Shown: positions 1 through 7,824, counted from the stretch's first letter. The stretch is 17,946 bases of DNA from Phycisphaerales bacterium UBA2402 (GCA_002343715.1 DDSA01000262.1:1-17946); one strand, 5' to 3'. Notes: generated from the letters alone by a model not told the origin. Made by a program: numbers and translations.

Positions 1-60
1 GGGGGAAGGGGGGGCGCGGGGGGGGGGGAAGTGGTTTTCCACAGGGGGGCGGGCGGGGGC
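1..60. other. low-complexity G-rich edge, suspect sequence
   Basis: The first 60 bases are almost pure G runs on the plus strand, broken by a short fold-back (GTGG-TTTT-CCAC at 31-42). Read in the cytochrome gene's frame they give a proline-rich string with no stop. DUF1588 proteins normally have a short proline run after the Leu-Gly-Thr-Pro motif, so part of this may be real. The extreme homopolymer content also looks like degraded contig-end sequence. Residues encoded here should not be trusted. Confidence 0.6.
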
Positions 61-1937
61 GGGGGGGGCGTGCCGAGAAACTCCTCGAGCACGAAGAGGC
101 CGCGTTTCACCGGGCTGGTGCGCGTCGGGTTGCTCGTGACGGTCAGGACCGCGCCCATGGTCAGCACCCCGCCGCGGGGCGAGGTGTCGGGCAGGTTCAC
201 GCGGCGGAACTGCGTGCCCCGAACGCCGGGGACACCGTACAGGCGCGCGAGAGGTTCGTTGAGCATGGCGTAGCGAGCATCGAGCAGGTCCAGGAGCGTG
301 CCCTCGCCGCGGACGACCGCGCCGACGAAGAGACGGGCCTCTGTCTCCATCGCCTCTCGCAGGGCGGGGGAGTAGTCGGGGAAGAGGGCGGTGTCGATAG
401 CCAGGTCGTTGAGTGTCCGCAGCTGCAGCCATTGGCCGGTGAAGTTGGTGATGAACGCATCGGCCCTGGTATCGGCGAGCATCCGGCGCGTCTGGGCCGT
501 GAGGACTTCATCGGTCAGGAGGGAGCGATCCGCCGCGGTGGCGAGGAGGGTGTCGTCGGGGCCGCTGCTCCAGAGGAAGAAGGACAGGCGCGAGGCGAGT
601 TCGTAGCCGTTCAATCGGTAGACGGCGGAAGGATCATCGGGGTGCGGATTGTCCAGCGTGCGGTAGAGAAAGTTGGGCGAGACCAGCACGGCGGTGAGGC
701 CGTTGCGCACGGCTTCCTCGAAGGGTGCCCCGGCGGCGATGCCCGCTCTGTAGACCGTCATCAGACGCTCGGGTTCGCCTTCTCGCAGGGGTCTTCGGTA
801 CGCGTGCTCGGCGAAACGGGAGAGAACGGCCAGCGCGCGTGCTTCGTCATGCTCGATGGTGCGTGCGAAGCCGAAGAGGCGGTTCCACGCGGCGGGGCGC
901 TGGGTGGTCTCTTCGTTCAGCGGGCCGGCGAGCGTGATCGCTTCGATGCCCAGGTTGCGGTCGGCGACGTTGGGCCGCCAGTAATCGTTCGTGAAGTGCG
1001 CGGCGAGGCCGTGGCGGCCCCCGTTGAGTCGGATGCGGGTATCGACGGTCTGCGGCTCATCACGCGTGCCGGAGATGAAGAACGCCTTGTGCTCCTTGCC
1101 GTCGATGCGGAGGCTGATGCGGGCGTGCTCATCACCGGCCCGGGTTTCCCACGCTTCGATGCGGACGAGATACTCGCCGGTCGCGGGGGCGTCGATCGTC
1201 GCGGAGACCGCGCCGTTGGAATACAGGTAGTGACCCCCGCCGGGCAGGCCGTGCCCGTTGGCGCCGCCGGTCAGACGCAGCGGTTTGGGCGCCGCGCTGA
1301 TCTGCACCGCCGGGCCGAGCGCGAGGGCCACGGCCTTCTCCGCGGCGTCGAGGTACGCTTCGACGGCGAGGGGCGAGACGGAAAGCACATCGGCGATGTT
1401 GTCGAATCCATAGCCGGTGTCATCGGCGGGCAGCCGCGCGGCCACATCGGTCGCGGCCGGGTCGATGCCCAGGAGGTCACGCAGCGCGTTGCGGTACTCG
1501 GTGCGGTTCAGGCGGTGGATGGTGAACCAGCCGGGGTCGATCGTGGCATCGGGGGGCACGTACGCCGATGCGGACTCGAACCATTGCGTGAGAATGAGGC
1601 GCTCGAGGTCGCTGGGCTGCGGCGACTTGGCCGGCGGCATCTCTCCGGTGGCGACCATTTCCTTCAGGAGCGCGAGATCGCCGCCGAGCGCGAGCGCGGC
1701 ACGAAGGTCGGAGAGACGTTCGAGGTCGATGTCTCCCTTTGCCTCCTCGCCCGCGTGGCAGGAGAAGCAGTGCGCGGCAAGCAAGGGACGGACATCATCC
1801 CTGAATCGTCGTTCCAGTTCCTCTGCCTGGGCATCGGCGGGGGGGTGTGTGCTCGGTATCTTCGCGGCGAACGCGCCCGCCGTGAGGACGAGAGTCGCGC
1901 CGAAGCCCCTCGCGAGGTTGTGAGTCGTTGGTCCCAA
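1..1937 (-). CDS. Planctomycete-type cytochrome, DUF1587/1595/1592/1588 (3' end missing)
   Basis: Partial exported c-type cytochrome of the planctomycete family; 645 codons are present and the C-terminus, where DUF1585 is expected, lies beyond the left edge. The chosen start is TTG at 1937, because an in-frame TAA lies upstream and no ATG is available. It gives a signal peptide (hydrophobic core about residues 12-25). Visible landmarks in order are the haem motif Cys57-Phe-Ser-Cys-His61 with likely axial Met100 in GEMPP; DUF1587 at about 142-205 (LNRTEYRNALRDLLG, GYGFDN); a beta-rich, carbohydrate-binding-module-like insert at about 210-325 (GEYLVRIEAW); DUF1595 at about 365-405 (AYRRPL); DUF1592 at about 408-545 (SPNFLYR, LASRLSFFLW); and DUF1588 from about 560 (TSPVKRGLFVLEEFLGTP). 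The biochemical role of these proteins is largely unknown; a periplasmic redox role tied to polysaccharide breakdown is an inference. It lies 79 nt downstream of the sulfatase, probably in the same operon. The last ~20 codons are doubtful. Confidence 0.93.
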   Translation of the reverse strand, partial: MGPTTHNLARGFGATLVLTAGAFAAKIPSTHPPADAQAEELERRFRDDVRPLLAAHCFSCHAGEEAKGDIDLERLSDLRAALALGGDLALLKEMVATGEMPPAKSPQPSDLERLILTQWFESASAYVPPDATIDPGWFTIHRLNRTEYRNALRDLLGIDPAATDVAARLPADDTGYGFDNIADVLSVSPLAVEAYLDAAEKAVALALGPAVQISAAPKPLRLTGGANGHGLPGGGHYLYSNGAVSATIDAPATGEYLVRIEAWETRAGDEHARISLRIDGKEHKAFFISGTRDEPQTVDTRIRLNGGRHGLAAHFTNDYWRPNVADRNLGIEAITLAGPLNEETTQRPAAWNRLFGFARTIEHDEARALAVLSRFAEHAYRRPLREGEPERLMTVYRAGIAAGAPFEEAVRNGLTAVLVSPNFLYRTLDNPHPDDPSAVYRLNGYELASRLSFFLWSSGPDDTLLATAADRSLLTDEVLTAQTRRMLADTRADAFITNFTGQWLQLRTLNDLAIDTALFPDYSPALREAMETEARLFVGAVVRGEGTLLDLLDARYAMLNEPLARLYGVPGVRGTQFRRVNLPDTSPRGGVLTMGAVLTVTSNPTRTSPVKRGLFVLEEFLGTPPPPPPAPLWKTTSPPPAPPLP

Positions 1938-2016
1938 AGATGGTGTCCGGGATGCCTTTCCGTGTTATCGTGTGGTTGTACGCCGTGTCCCGCTCTTTGT
2001 TAGCGGACCATTTCGA

Positions 2017-3435
2017 TCACTCTGGCGCGGTGCTGCGCGGAACATCGAGGGCAGGGAATGGAAACTCCTTTGAGTCGGTGTGTTGTGAACGCATGATGCC
2101 CTCGAGACGGGCAAGGTCCTCCGGACGAAGGTCCGAAAGATCTGTGGATTCGTCTGGGTCGATGGAGAGGTCGTACAACTCGGTTCTGATCGGACCTTTG
2201 TGCATCCCGGTGCGAACCGCTTTGAGATTGCCGTCGAGCACAGCCTGCTGGCCTCCGTAACCGGGGAACTCCCAATAGAAGAATTCGCGTTGGGTCGCTT
2301 CGCCGCGGCCTGTGAGGAGCGGGGCGAGGCTCACGCCGTCGGTGTCGTTCATGGACGGCAGGCCCGCGAGGTCCAGGAACGTGGCGGGCAGGTCGTAGCC
2401 GATGCACGGTTCATCACGCACAACACCCTGGGAGATCATCCCCGGCCAGCGGGCGATGAAGGGGACGCGGATGCCGCCTTCGTAGACGCTTCCTTTGCGG
2501 CCGCGCAGCCCGGCGGTGCTGCAGAAGAACTCGGAATCCGCCCCGCCGACGCGGCCGTGCGTCGGGCCGTTGTCGCTGGTGAAGATGACCAGCGTGCGCT
2601 GGTCGATGCCCAGATCGGCGAGAAGATCGAGCAGGCGGCCCACATCGCGGTCGAGGCGAGAGACCATCGCGGCGTACGCGGCGTGGGGCCTGGGGTGGGG
2701 CAGGTAGCCGTGCTTTCCGTCGTAGGGGGCATCGTCGATCCCGGGGTAGGCGTCGAGGTTTTCCTCGGGCACCTGCAACGCCACGTGCGGGATGGTGACG
2801 GCGAGGAAGAGGAAAAAGGGTTGATCCGCGCTGCGCCGGATGAAGTCGAGCGCCTCATCCATGATGAGAGCGTGGGCGTAGTGAGGGCCGGTGAGGTTGC
2901 CCGGCGTGTTGCCATCGAGCATCACTTTCTCGGAGTTTCGCCAGAGGTGCGTGGGGTAATAGTTGTGGGCCTGCCGCTGGCAGTTGTACCCGAAGAAGAA
3001 CTCGAAGCCCTGGTTCAATGGATCGCCCGAAGAGCCGGGAGGCCCAAGCCCCCACTTGCCCGCGCAGCCGGTGGCGTACCCCGCGCTTCGCAGCCGCCGG
3101 GCGATGGTGTCCGTTGATTCCGGTAGGGGCAGTTGCCCCTCGGGCTTGACTTCCCGGTTGTCTCGGATGAAGGCGTGGCCGGCGTGCCGACCCGTCAGCA
3201 ACTGGCAACGCGATGGAGCGCACACCGGCGCGGCGGCGTAGGCCCGGGTGAACCGTGCGCCCTCCGCGGCCATGCGGTCCAGCCGCGGCGTGCGGATGAT
3301 GCGCTGGCCGTAACAGCCCGGTTCTCCGTAGCCGAGGTCATCAGCGAGGATGAGGATGAAGTTCGGCGGCGCGGCCGGTGCGGGGCCGCACAGGAGCGAG
3401 GCGAGCATCCACAGACACACTGCGCGAAGTGCCAT
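2017..3435 (-). CDS. Secreted sulfatase (formylglycine-dependent, arylsulfatase family)
   Basis: Predicted to hydrolyse sulfate esters, probably on sulfated polysaccharide, outside the cytoplasm. The 472-residue protein has a signal peptide (hydrophobic stretch about 8-22, Ala-Pro-Ala-Ala before the mature NFILILADD). Sulfatase landmarks are all present: metal-binding Asp32-Asp33 in ADDLGYG; the CxPSR motif at Cys72-Ala-Pro-Ser-Arg76, whose cysteine becomes formylglycine; Lys127 in GKWGLG; His217 in IPHV; Asp288-Asn289 in SDNGP; and Lys314 in RGRKG. Length fits the family (450-550). It appears intact and is probably active, given a sulfatase-maturing enzyme elsewhere. Its natural substrate cannot be read from sequence. 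It is followed after 79 nt by the planctomycete cytochrome on the same strand, an arrangement that suggests co-expression. A strong terminator-like hairpin sits 30 nt upstream of its ATG. No good Shine-Dalgarno sequence is visible. Confidence 0.95.
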   Translation of the reverse strand: MALRAVCLWMLASLLCGPAPAAPPNFILILADDLGYGEPGCYGQRIIRTPRLDRMAAEGARFTRAYAAAPVCAPSRCQLLTGRHAGHAFIRDNREVKPEGQLPLPESTDTIARRLRSAGYATGCAGKWGLGPPGSSGDPLNQGFEFFFGYNCQRQAHNYYPTHLWRNSEKVMLDGNTPGNLTGPHYAHALIMDEALDFIRRSADQPFFLFLAVTIPHVALQVPEENLDAYPGIDDAPYDGKHGYLPHPRPHAAYAAMVSRLDRDVGRLLDLLADLGIDQRTLVIFTSDNGPTHGRVGGADSEFFCSTAGLRGRKGSVYEGGIRVPFIARWPGMISQGVVRDEPCIGYDLPATFLDLAGLPSMNDTDGVSLAPLLTGRGEATQREFFYWEFPGYGGQQAVLDGNLKAVRTGMHKGPIRTELYDLSIDPDESTDLSDLRPEDLARLEGIMRSQHTDSKEFPFPALDVPRSTAPE

Positions 3436-3465
3436 GCGTGGATCGTACCGGGCGGCGCGTGATGG

Positions 3466-3501
3466 AAAAAGGGCCGCCGGTGTGTGCAGCAGCGGCGGCC
3501 C
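3466..3501 (-). terminator. Intrinsic terminator (or sulfatase leader attenuator)
   Basis: On the minus strand a perfect 9-bp GC stem (GGGCCGCCG at 3493-3501 pairing with CGGCGGCCC at 3471-3479) with a 13-nt loop is followed directly by five T residues (3466-3470). It lies 135 nt beyond the stop of the dockerin-tailed gene and only 30 nt before the sulfatase ATG. The simplest reading is the terminator of the upstream gene. The tight spacing leaves little room for a separate sulfatase promoter, so conditional read-through is also possible. Confidence 0.72.
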
Positions 3502-3511
3502 CGAGGTGTGC

Positions 3512-3572
3512 CTGAGTCGATGGGAGTGTCTGAATGGCCCCGGGCGGGGTGCGCCCGTTTGGATCGACTCAG
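3512..3572. repeat. Nested inverted repeat in the 3636-3435 intergenic region
   Basis: A perfect 10-bp inverted repeat (CTGAGTCGAT at 3512-3521, ATCGACTCAG at 3563-3572) encloses a second hairpin (CGGGCG at 3541-3546, CGCCCG at 3552-3557). Transcribed from the minus strand, this forms a branched structure just upstream of the terminator at 3466-3501. Function unknown; mRNA 3'-end protection or part of a leader switch for the sulfatase are both possible. Confidence 0.55.
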
Positions 3573-3635
3573 TACAAAGAACAGGACAAAGCGGGGGCGG
3601 CCGCTGTCGCGGTCGCCGCCCGGATCATGCCAAAC

Positions 3636-5552
3636 TCAGCAGCCGCCGGCCTCCCATTGGGAGAAGAAGAACTCGACATCGCCGCCATCGACACCGCCGT
3701 CCTGGTTGGTGTCGCCGCAGCCCTCGCCGGTCTCCCAGGTGACGTAGAACGCCTCGACGTCGCCGCCGTCCACGCCGCCGTCCTGGTTGAAGTCCGCCGC
3801 GCACGGGGGGCAGGCGCTTCCGCACTCGGTGATGCCGGTGTAGAAGTCCACCGCGATGGCGAGGTTGTCGCCCCCGAGCGGGCGTACGTGCCAGCGGCCG
3901 TCGGTGGCCGCGTTGGCGAGGGGGCGCACGTCGAAGAAGCCCACGCCGAGGTAGTAGGTGCCCGCGGCCAGGGGCCCGCTCTCACCGGCGAAGGTCTGGC
4001 CGGCGGGCCGGTAGGGGCCGCGGATGTTGGTGTCGCCGAAGGAGAACTGCGGGAAGAAGTTGGGGCCTTCATCATCGCTCGCGGCGACGACGTTGCCCGC
4101 GGTGTTGAAGAGGAAGGCCTCGTGGTCGGCATCGCCCGATGGGTCGCTGTTGGCGAAGTCGATGTCGAGGTAGTTCTCGGCGCTCGAGCCGTTCACATCG
4201 GCGCAGAGGGTGAAGGAGTACCAGAGAATGTTCGCGTTGCCCGGGAGTGTCGGCGCGTTGGCCGCGCCGGGTGCCAGGAGCGTGCCCTGGTCGGCGCCGA
4301 CGGGCGCGACGGAGGGCGGAAGGACGCCGCCGTTGGTGTTGGATCGGAAGTTGACGCGGATGCTCCCCGCGTCGGTGCCGGTGGATGCCGCGGTGAAGGC
4401 ATCGTCGAAGGTCGTGGGGCCCGCGGCGACGGCGAGGTAGTAGGTGTTGGTGGCGAGCAACTCGCCGCCGTAGCCGTCGAACTGCTCGCCGTCACCGTTG
4501 CCGGGGCGACGGCCGACGCCGAAAGAGAGTTGCGCCGCCTCGCCGGGGCCGCTGTTGAGGTCGGAGGCGATGAGGTCGCCGTTCGAGTCGTAGAGGCCCA
4601 GGGCCGTGTCGGTGATGCCCGAGCCGGCGGTGTCGATGTCGAGGAACGTGAGCAGGGCGTCGGTTACATCGTCGTTGAGGTTGATGCTGTACCACGTCAC
4701 CTGCCCGGCGGAGAGAGCGTCGGTGCGGCTCTGCGTGTCACCCAGCGTGCCCAGCGCGGTGTGCGCGGGCGGTGTGGCTGGCACATCGCCGGTGATGAAG
4801 AGCGCCAGGTTCATGAACTGATTGGCGCAGGTCCCGGTGGCGAAGGTGGTCTGGTTGTGCTCGGCGGGAGGCGCGCCGACGGCCCCGCCTTCGAGGATGC
4901 CGTCGTTGTCACGGTCGCGTCCCCAACTCGGGCCGGATGATCCGGGGCCGCCGGTGACGAGGTTGAGGCCCCACAGGAGGCTGGGCGCGGTGGCGGAGGC
5001 GAGCGGCTTGAGCGTGGTCGTGCCCACCTCGAAACACTCCAGCTCGACCCAGACGGTGCTGTCGGGCAGGGTCGGTGGCGTCGTGGGAGTGACTTCAAGG
5101 TCAAAGATGCCGTTGGCCACATTGTTGAGCCGGAGCGTGGCCTGCCAGAGCGGGGTGGCGCCGGGCGCGACCATGGGGTTGTTGGCGAAGTTCGCATCGT
5201 CCCAGATGCGGATGCGGAGGTCGAAACTCACCGGCGAGGTCAGGCTGTTGGCCACGGGGATGCTGATGGTGCGGAGCACGTTGTTGGTGGTGCCCGCCCA
5301 CGGGCCGACAGGCCCGAAGTTCACATCGTCGATGATGTGCGGCGTGCCGAGGTAGGTTGCGCACGCCGCGCCGGCCTGCGCGTCGTACGTCTTGGGCGCG
5401 CGATCGGAATATCCCGCCGGGACCAGTTCACCGTTCACAAGGCGGACCTTCTTCACCGCCGTGCCCGCGGGGACGGGCCCGTCGGCAAGGCCGGGCGTGC
5501 TGAGCGCGGCCGCGGCGCCCGCGGCGAGAACCATCCATGTCGTCAACTTCAT
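3636..5552 (-). CDS. Exported beta-sandwich protein with C-terminal GC-type dockerin
   Basis: A 638-residue exported protein of unknown specific function. The ATG at 5552 is preceded by a GAGGAG ribosome site and gives a classic signal peptide (Lys3, hydrophobic 6-18, cleavage near 23). Residues about 60-250 form an all-beta domain. Two related beta-sandwich modules resembling bacterial pre-peptidase C-terminal (PPC-like) domains follow at about 265-402 and 415-572, with matching landmarks (ALGLYDSNGDLIASD / AFLFNTAGNVVAASD, then TYYLAV / TYYLGV). Residues 581-638 hold two near-identical EF-hand-like Ca loops (DFNQDGGVDGGDVE and DTNQDGGVDGGDVE), each followed by a Trp-Glu, ending in Gly-Gly-Cys. 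This is the GC-type dockerin tail found on many secreted Phycisphaerae proteins; its receptor is not established. Cell-surface or extracellular location is inferred. No catalytic motif is visible. It is probably monocistronic, with a terminator 135 nt downstream. Confidence 0.93.
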   Translation of the reverse strand: MKLTTWMVLAAGAAAALSTPGLADGPVPAGTAVKKVRLVNGELVPAGYSDRAPKTYDAQAGAACATYLGTPHIIDDVNFGPVGPWAGTTNNVLRTISIPVANSLTSPVSFDLRIRIWDDANFANNPMVAPGATPLWQATLRLNNVANGIFDLEVTPTTPPTLPDSTVWVELECFEVGTTTLKPLASATAPSLLWGLNLVTGGPGSSGPSWGRDRDNDGILEGGAVGAPPAEHNQTTFATGTCANQFMNLALFITGDVPATPPAHTALGTLGDTQSRTDALSAGQVTWYSINLNDDVTDALLTFLDIDTAGSGITDTALGLYDSNGDLIASDLNSGPGEAAQLSFGVGRRPGNGDGEQFDGYGGELLATNTYYLAVAAGPTTFDDAFTAASTGTDAGSIRVNFRSNTNGGVLPPSVAPVGADQGTLLAPGAANAPTLPGNANILWYSFTLCADVNGSSAENYLDIDFANSDPSGDADHEAFLFNTAGNVVAASDDEGPNFFPQFSFGDTNIRGPYRPAGQTFAGESGPLAAGTYYLGVGFFDVRPLANAATDGRWHVRPLGGDNLAIAVDFYTGITECGSACPPCAADFNQDGGVDGGDVEAFYVTWETGEGCGDTNQDGGVDGGDVEFFFSQWEAGGC

Positions 5553-5784
5553 CTTCGAACACTCCTCTTCATATTCGCGGCGGGCGATACCTGACTTCCC
5601 CGCACGAGCACGCCCGCGGCGATGTCTGGCCCGCCGGGCAGCGCGCGAAACACTCGCGGCCCCTCGGCGGGCATGGCCATGTGGTGTCCGCCGGCGGGGT
5701 CGCCGCGACGGACCTTTGAACTACACCCCTGAACACTCTCCCCCGGTTTCAGCGCACGTCGATCAGCGACGTTCAACGCCGAGT

Positions 5785-5804
5785 GCGCGGGAACATGCCC
5801 GCGC
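5785..5804. repeat. GC-rich hairpin
   Basis: A perfect 7-bp inverted repeat, GCGCGGG (5785-5791) and CCCGCGC (5798-5804), with a 6-nt loop. It is separated by a single base from the larger hairpin at 5806-5847. No T-tract follows on either strand, so it is not a standard terminator. Confidence 0.6.
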
Positions 5805-5805
5805 C

Positions 5806-5847
5806 TGGCCGGACGCAGAGAGCATCATGGAGGATGCTCTCCGGCCA
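5806..5847. repeat. Long two-part stem-loop
   Basis: An outer 7-bp stem (TGGCCGG at 5806-5812 with CCGGCCA at 5841-5847) is continuous on the right with an inner perfect 8-bp stem (AGAGCATC at 5819-5826 with GATGCTCT at 5833-5840). There is a 6-nt bulge on the left arm (5813-5818) and a 6-nt loop. That is 15 paired bases. It lies 245 nt beyond the ligase stop and 254 nt upstream of the dockerin-protein start, both on the minus strand. It could be a transcript-end structure or a leader element. No U-run follows. Confidence 0.6.
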
Positions 5848-6091
5848 AAGTGCCGTCAGAAAACACGATTGCGGTCGATGATTCTTCATAAAACTCACTC
5901 GCGCGGTGATAGCGCGTGAACGGACCTCGGGCCGCCCGGCCTCCCGGGTTGTTGACACAAACCACCCCTGTCGAGAGCACCGAGACGGGTCAACCCGCCG
6001 CGGCCGTACTCATACGGCGGGCACGATCAGCGGTTGCACCACACGAACGTAAATGATTGATGAAGGTCTGCAACGACCGATACCGTGGCGT

Positions 6092-7462
6092 TCAGGCCGA
6101 GCGTCCGTACCACGAATAGTCCGTGCCGTCGGACAGGTCGGGCAGTGCCTCGGGAGCGTCGAACGAAGCGGCGTGTGCTTCCTGGCGCATCATGTACAGA
6201 GCGCCGGAACTGAGGCATGCGAAGGTGAGAAAGAGGACCACCTGGGGTGACATGCGGGCGATGCCGTACCCCTCGGCCATGTTGCCGAGCCAATAGGTGC
6301 AGAAGAAACCGATGCAGAGATCGGCCAGGCGCTTCTGGAACTCGCCCGCGCCGACGCGGGCACGGATCAGCATGAGGCACAGATACCCCGAGATGCAGAG
6401 TTGAGCGAAGAGCAGGATGGGGATCAGGAAGCCGTAACTGGCGAAGCCGTAGAGGAATCCGTTCTCGCTGGCGCCGGCCTCCATCGCGCCCACGCCGATG
6501 ACGGGGTTGCGCAGTCCGGTCTGGATGAGCGTGGCCCAGGCGACGGAACGCGTGTCATCGGTGGAGGTGAGGCGGTCGAAGCCGAACTTGACGCCCTGGT
6601 CCGAGGCGAACATGACCAGCCCGGCGATGACCGCGACGGCGACGGGCATGAGGAGGATCGTGCGGCCAAGGCGGGCGTACAGAATGGCGGCGTAGCCGAC
6701 CAGAGCGCAGAGTGCTCCGGTGCGGCTGCCGGACCACATGATGAAAAGGATGTGCGTTCCGACGACGAAGAGCCAGAGGGGCTTGAGCCGCTTCTTCGGG
6801 TCGTTCATCGTCAGCCAGATGGCGACCATCGAGATCACGGCGGAGAGTCCGGCGGCGTGCTGAGGATTGGCCGAGAGACCGGTGAAGCGGCCCGCCGCGC
6901 CGGTGGTGAGGATCTTGTGGTTGATGAAGAACTGCACCGTGCAGCCCAGCGTCCAGAGGAGACCTCCAAAGGCGATGGTGCGCACCACGGAGAGGTAGTC
7001 GTCCCAGTCTTTGAGAATGACGGAGTAGTAGAGGATGAGCGATCCGGAGATGGTGATCGCGAAGGCGATGGCCATCATGCCGCCCACGAGTCCGCCGCCC
7101 GAGATCTCGCCGTGGAGGATGTTGATGGTGCCCATCGTGATGCCCTGGAGCAGATAGACCCACCCGAGGAATGGGGTCTGCCTCAGGTTCACGCGGTACG
7201 AGTGGGCAAAGACGGCGAGCGCGGCGAGCAGGGCACACCCGGCGCACAGGATGTTGCGGCGTTCCTGGAGCGGAAGGAGCCAGGTTCGAAAGTCGGTGCT
7301 TTTGCCCGCTTCCTTCGCAAGGCCGAGGCTGGCCAGAAAGATCATCCCTCCGATGGCGATGAGCGCCGCCTTTGGGTTGCGCAGGATCGCGAAGATCAGG
7401 CCGAGAAGGAAGGTGCCCGCCAGGGCAACTTTCCAGAGGTTATCGGCGGAGAATAGGTCCAT
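6092..7462 (-). CDS. O-antigen ligase / polymerase family membrane protein (Wzy_C-like)
   Basis: A 456-residue polytopic inner-membrane protein with about 10-12 hydrophobic segments, the first at 10-27 and 32-48. Features typical of the Wzy/WaaL superfamily are present: a periplasmic-loop region with RFTGLSANPQHAAG (192-205), a WSGSRTG motif (243-249), and GVGAMEAGASENG (323-335) before further membrane spans. The family joins or polymerises undecaprenyl-linked polysaccharide in the periplasm. Whether this protein is a ligase or a polymerase cannot be told from sequence. The ATG at 7462 starts just before the first membrane span; no strong ribosome site is visible. The neighbouring asparagine synthetase gene on the same strand (362 nt upstream) supports a role in surface or exopolysaccharide synthesis, although no glycosyltransferase is in view. 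The C-terminus (about 425-456) is soluble and acidic. Confidence 0.85.
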   Translation of the reverse strand: MDLFSADNLWKVALAGTFLLGLIFAILRNPKAALIAIGGMIFLASLGLAKEAGKSTDFRTWLLPLQERRNILCAGCALLAALAVFAHSYRVNLRQTPFLGWVYLLQGITMGTINILHGEISGGGLVGGMMAIAFAITISGSLILYYSVILKDWDDYLSVVRTIAFGGLLWTLGCTVQFFINHKILTTGAAGRFTGLSANPQHAAGLSAVISMVAIWLTMNDPKKRLKPLWLFVVGTHILFIMWSGSRTGALCALVGYAAILYARLGRTILLMPVAVAVIAGLVMFASDQGVKFGFDRLTSTDDTRSVAWATLIQTGLRNPVIGVGAMEAGASENGFLYGFASYGFLIPILLFAQLCISGYLCLMLIRARVGAGEFQKRLADLCIGFFCTYWLGNMAEGYGIARMSPQVVLFLTFACLSSGALYMMRQEAHAASFDAPEALPDLSDGTDYSWYGRSA

Positions 7463-7824
7463 CGAGGAGTCTGAATCAGTCGGTTGTTTTGATCGAACAG
7501 GAACAATCTGAGGCGAGGCGGCGCGTGCCGATCACTCAAACCGCGAACACCCCGATGGGCGGATGTAGCCCTCACCGGGTGAGCATGGAGAAGGGTAGCG
7601 CAGACCCGGGGTGATGGGAGCGGTACGCCGGATGCACGACGCGGTTCATGGTTCTTGTCCACCCGATGTCCGGGTGGGCGCGCGTGGTGTTCACCGCTGT
7701 CCAACAAGCAGGAAGTTCTTTCGAACGTGGCTGTCACGGGGTGGTTCCGGTCGGGGTCGAGTCACCCGATCGAGCGGTGCCGGATCGATGAGAAGTGTTG
7801 ACTGATCCGGGCGGTCCGCAACTC
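7463..7824. other. 362-nt intergenic stretch between asparagine synthetase and ligase genes
   Basis: No gene is recognised here. A 7-bp hairpin (CCACCCG at 7659-7665, CGGGTGG at 7671-7677, loop 5) and a looser one (CCGGATC at 7780-7786, GATCCGG at 7804-7810) lie downstream of the synthetase stop. Neither carries a T-tract on the minus strand. The length suggests the ligase gene has its own promoter, but none could be assigned with confidence. Confidence 0.45.

Larger units (their letters stand above)
5553..6091. other. 539-nt gene-free stretch with several stem-loops
   Basis: No convincing gene lies between the ligase-like stop (6092) and the start of the dockerin-tailed protein (5552). It should contain the ligase 3' end and the promoter and leader of the dockerin-tailed gene. 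Three hairpins are visible: 5785-5804, 5806-5847 and a small one at 5900-5916 (CGCGC / GCGCG). Positions 5855-5900 are clearly more AT-rich than the surroundings, which may mark a promoter, but no good -35/-10 pair was found. A lone TTGACA occurs at 5952 on the plus strand without a partner -10. Confidence 0.5.

Noticed and set aside
432..2003. Long plus-strand open frame opposite the cytochrome gene
   Set aside because: It is antisense to a recognisable domain protein. Its translation has no known motif and reflects the high-GC codon pattern of the true minus-strand gene.
3541..3560. CGGGCG/CGCCCG hairpin followed by three T on the plus strand as a plus-strand terminator
   Set aside because: No plus-strand gene ends nearby and the T-run is too short. 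It is better seen as the inner part of the nested repeat at 3512-3572.
3636..4940. Plus-strand frame opposite the dockerin-tailed protein
   Set aside because: It is a valine/glycine/alanine-rich shadow of the minus-strand gene with no start signal or domain.
5549..5776. 75-codon minus-strand frame overlapping the dockerin-protein start by 4 nt
   Set aside because: The ATGA-type overlap looks like coupling. The product has no recognisable features, its frame runs through leader sequence and its end covers the downstream ribosome site.
7551..7680. Possible tRNA or riboswitch-like folded segment between the asparagine synthetase and ligase genes
   Set aside because: Only a 7-bp hairpin is supportable. 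There is no TPsiC-like GGTTCGA motif, no cloverleaf spacing and no known riboswitch core.
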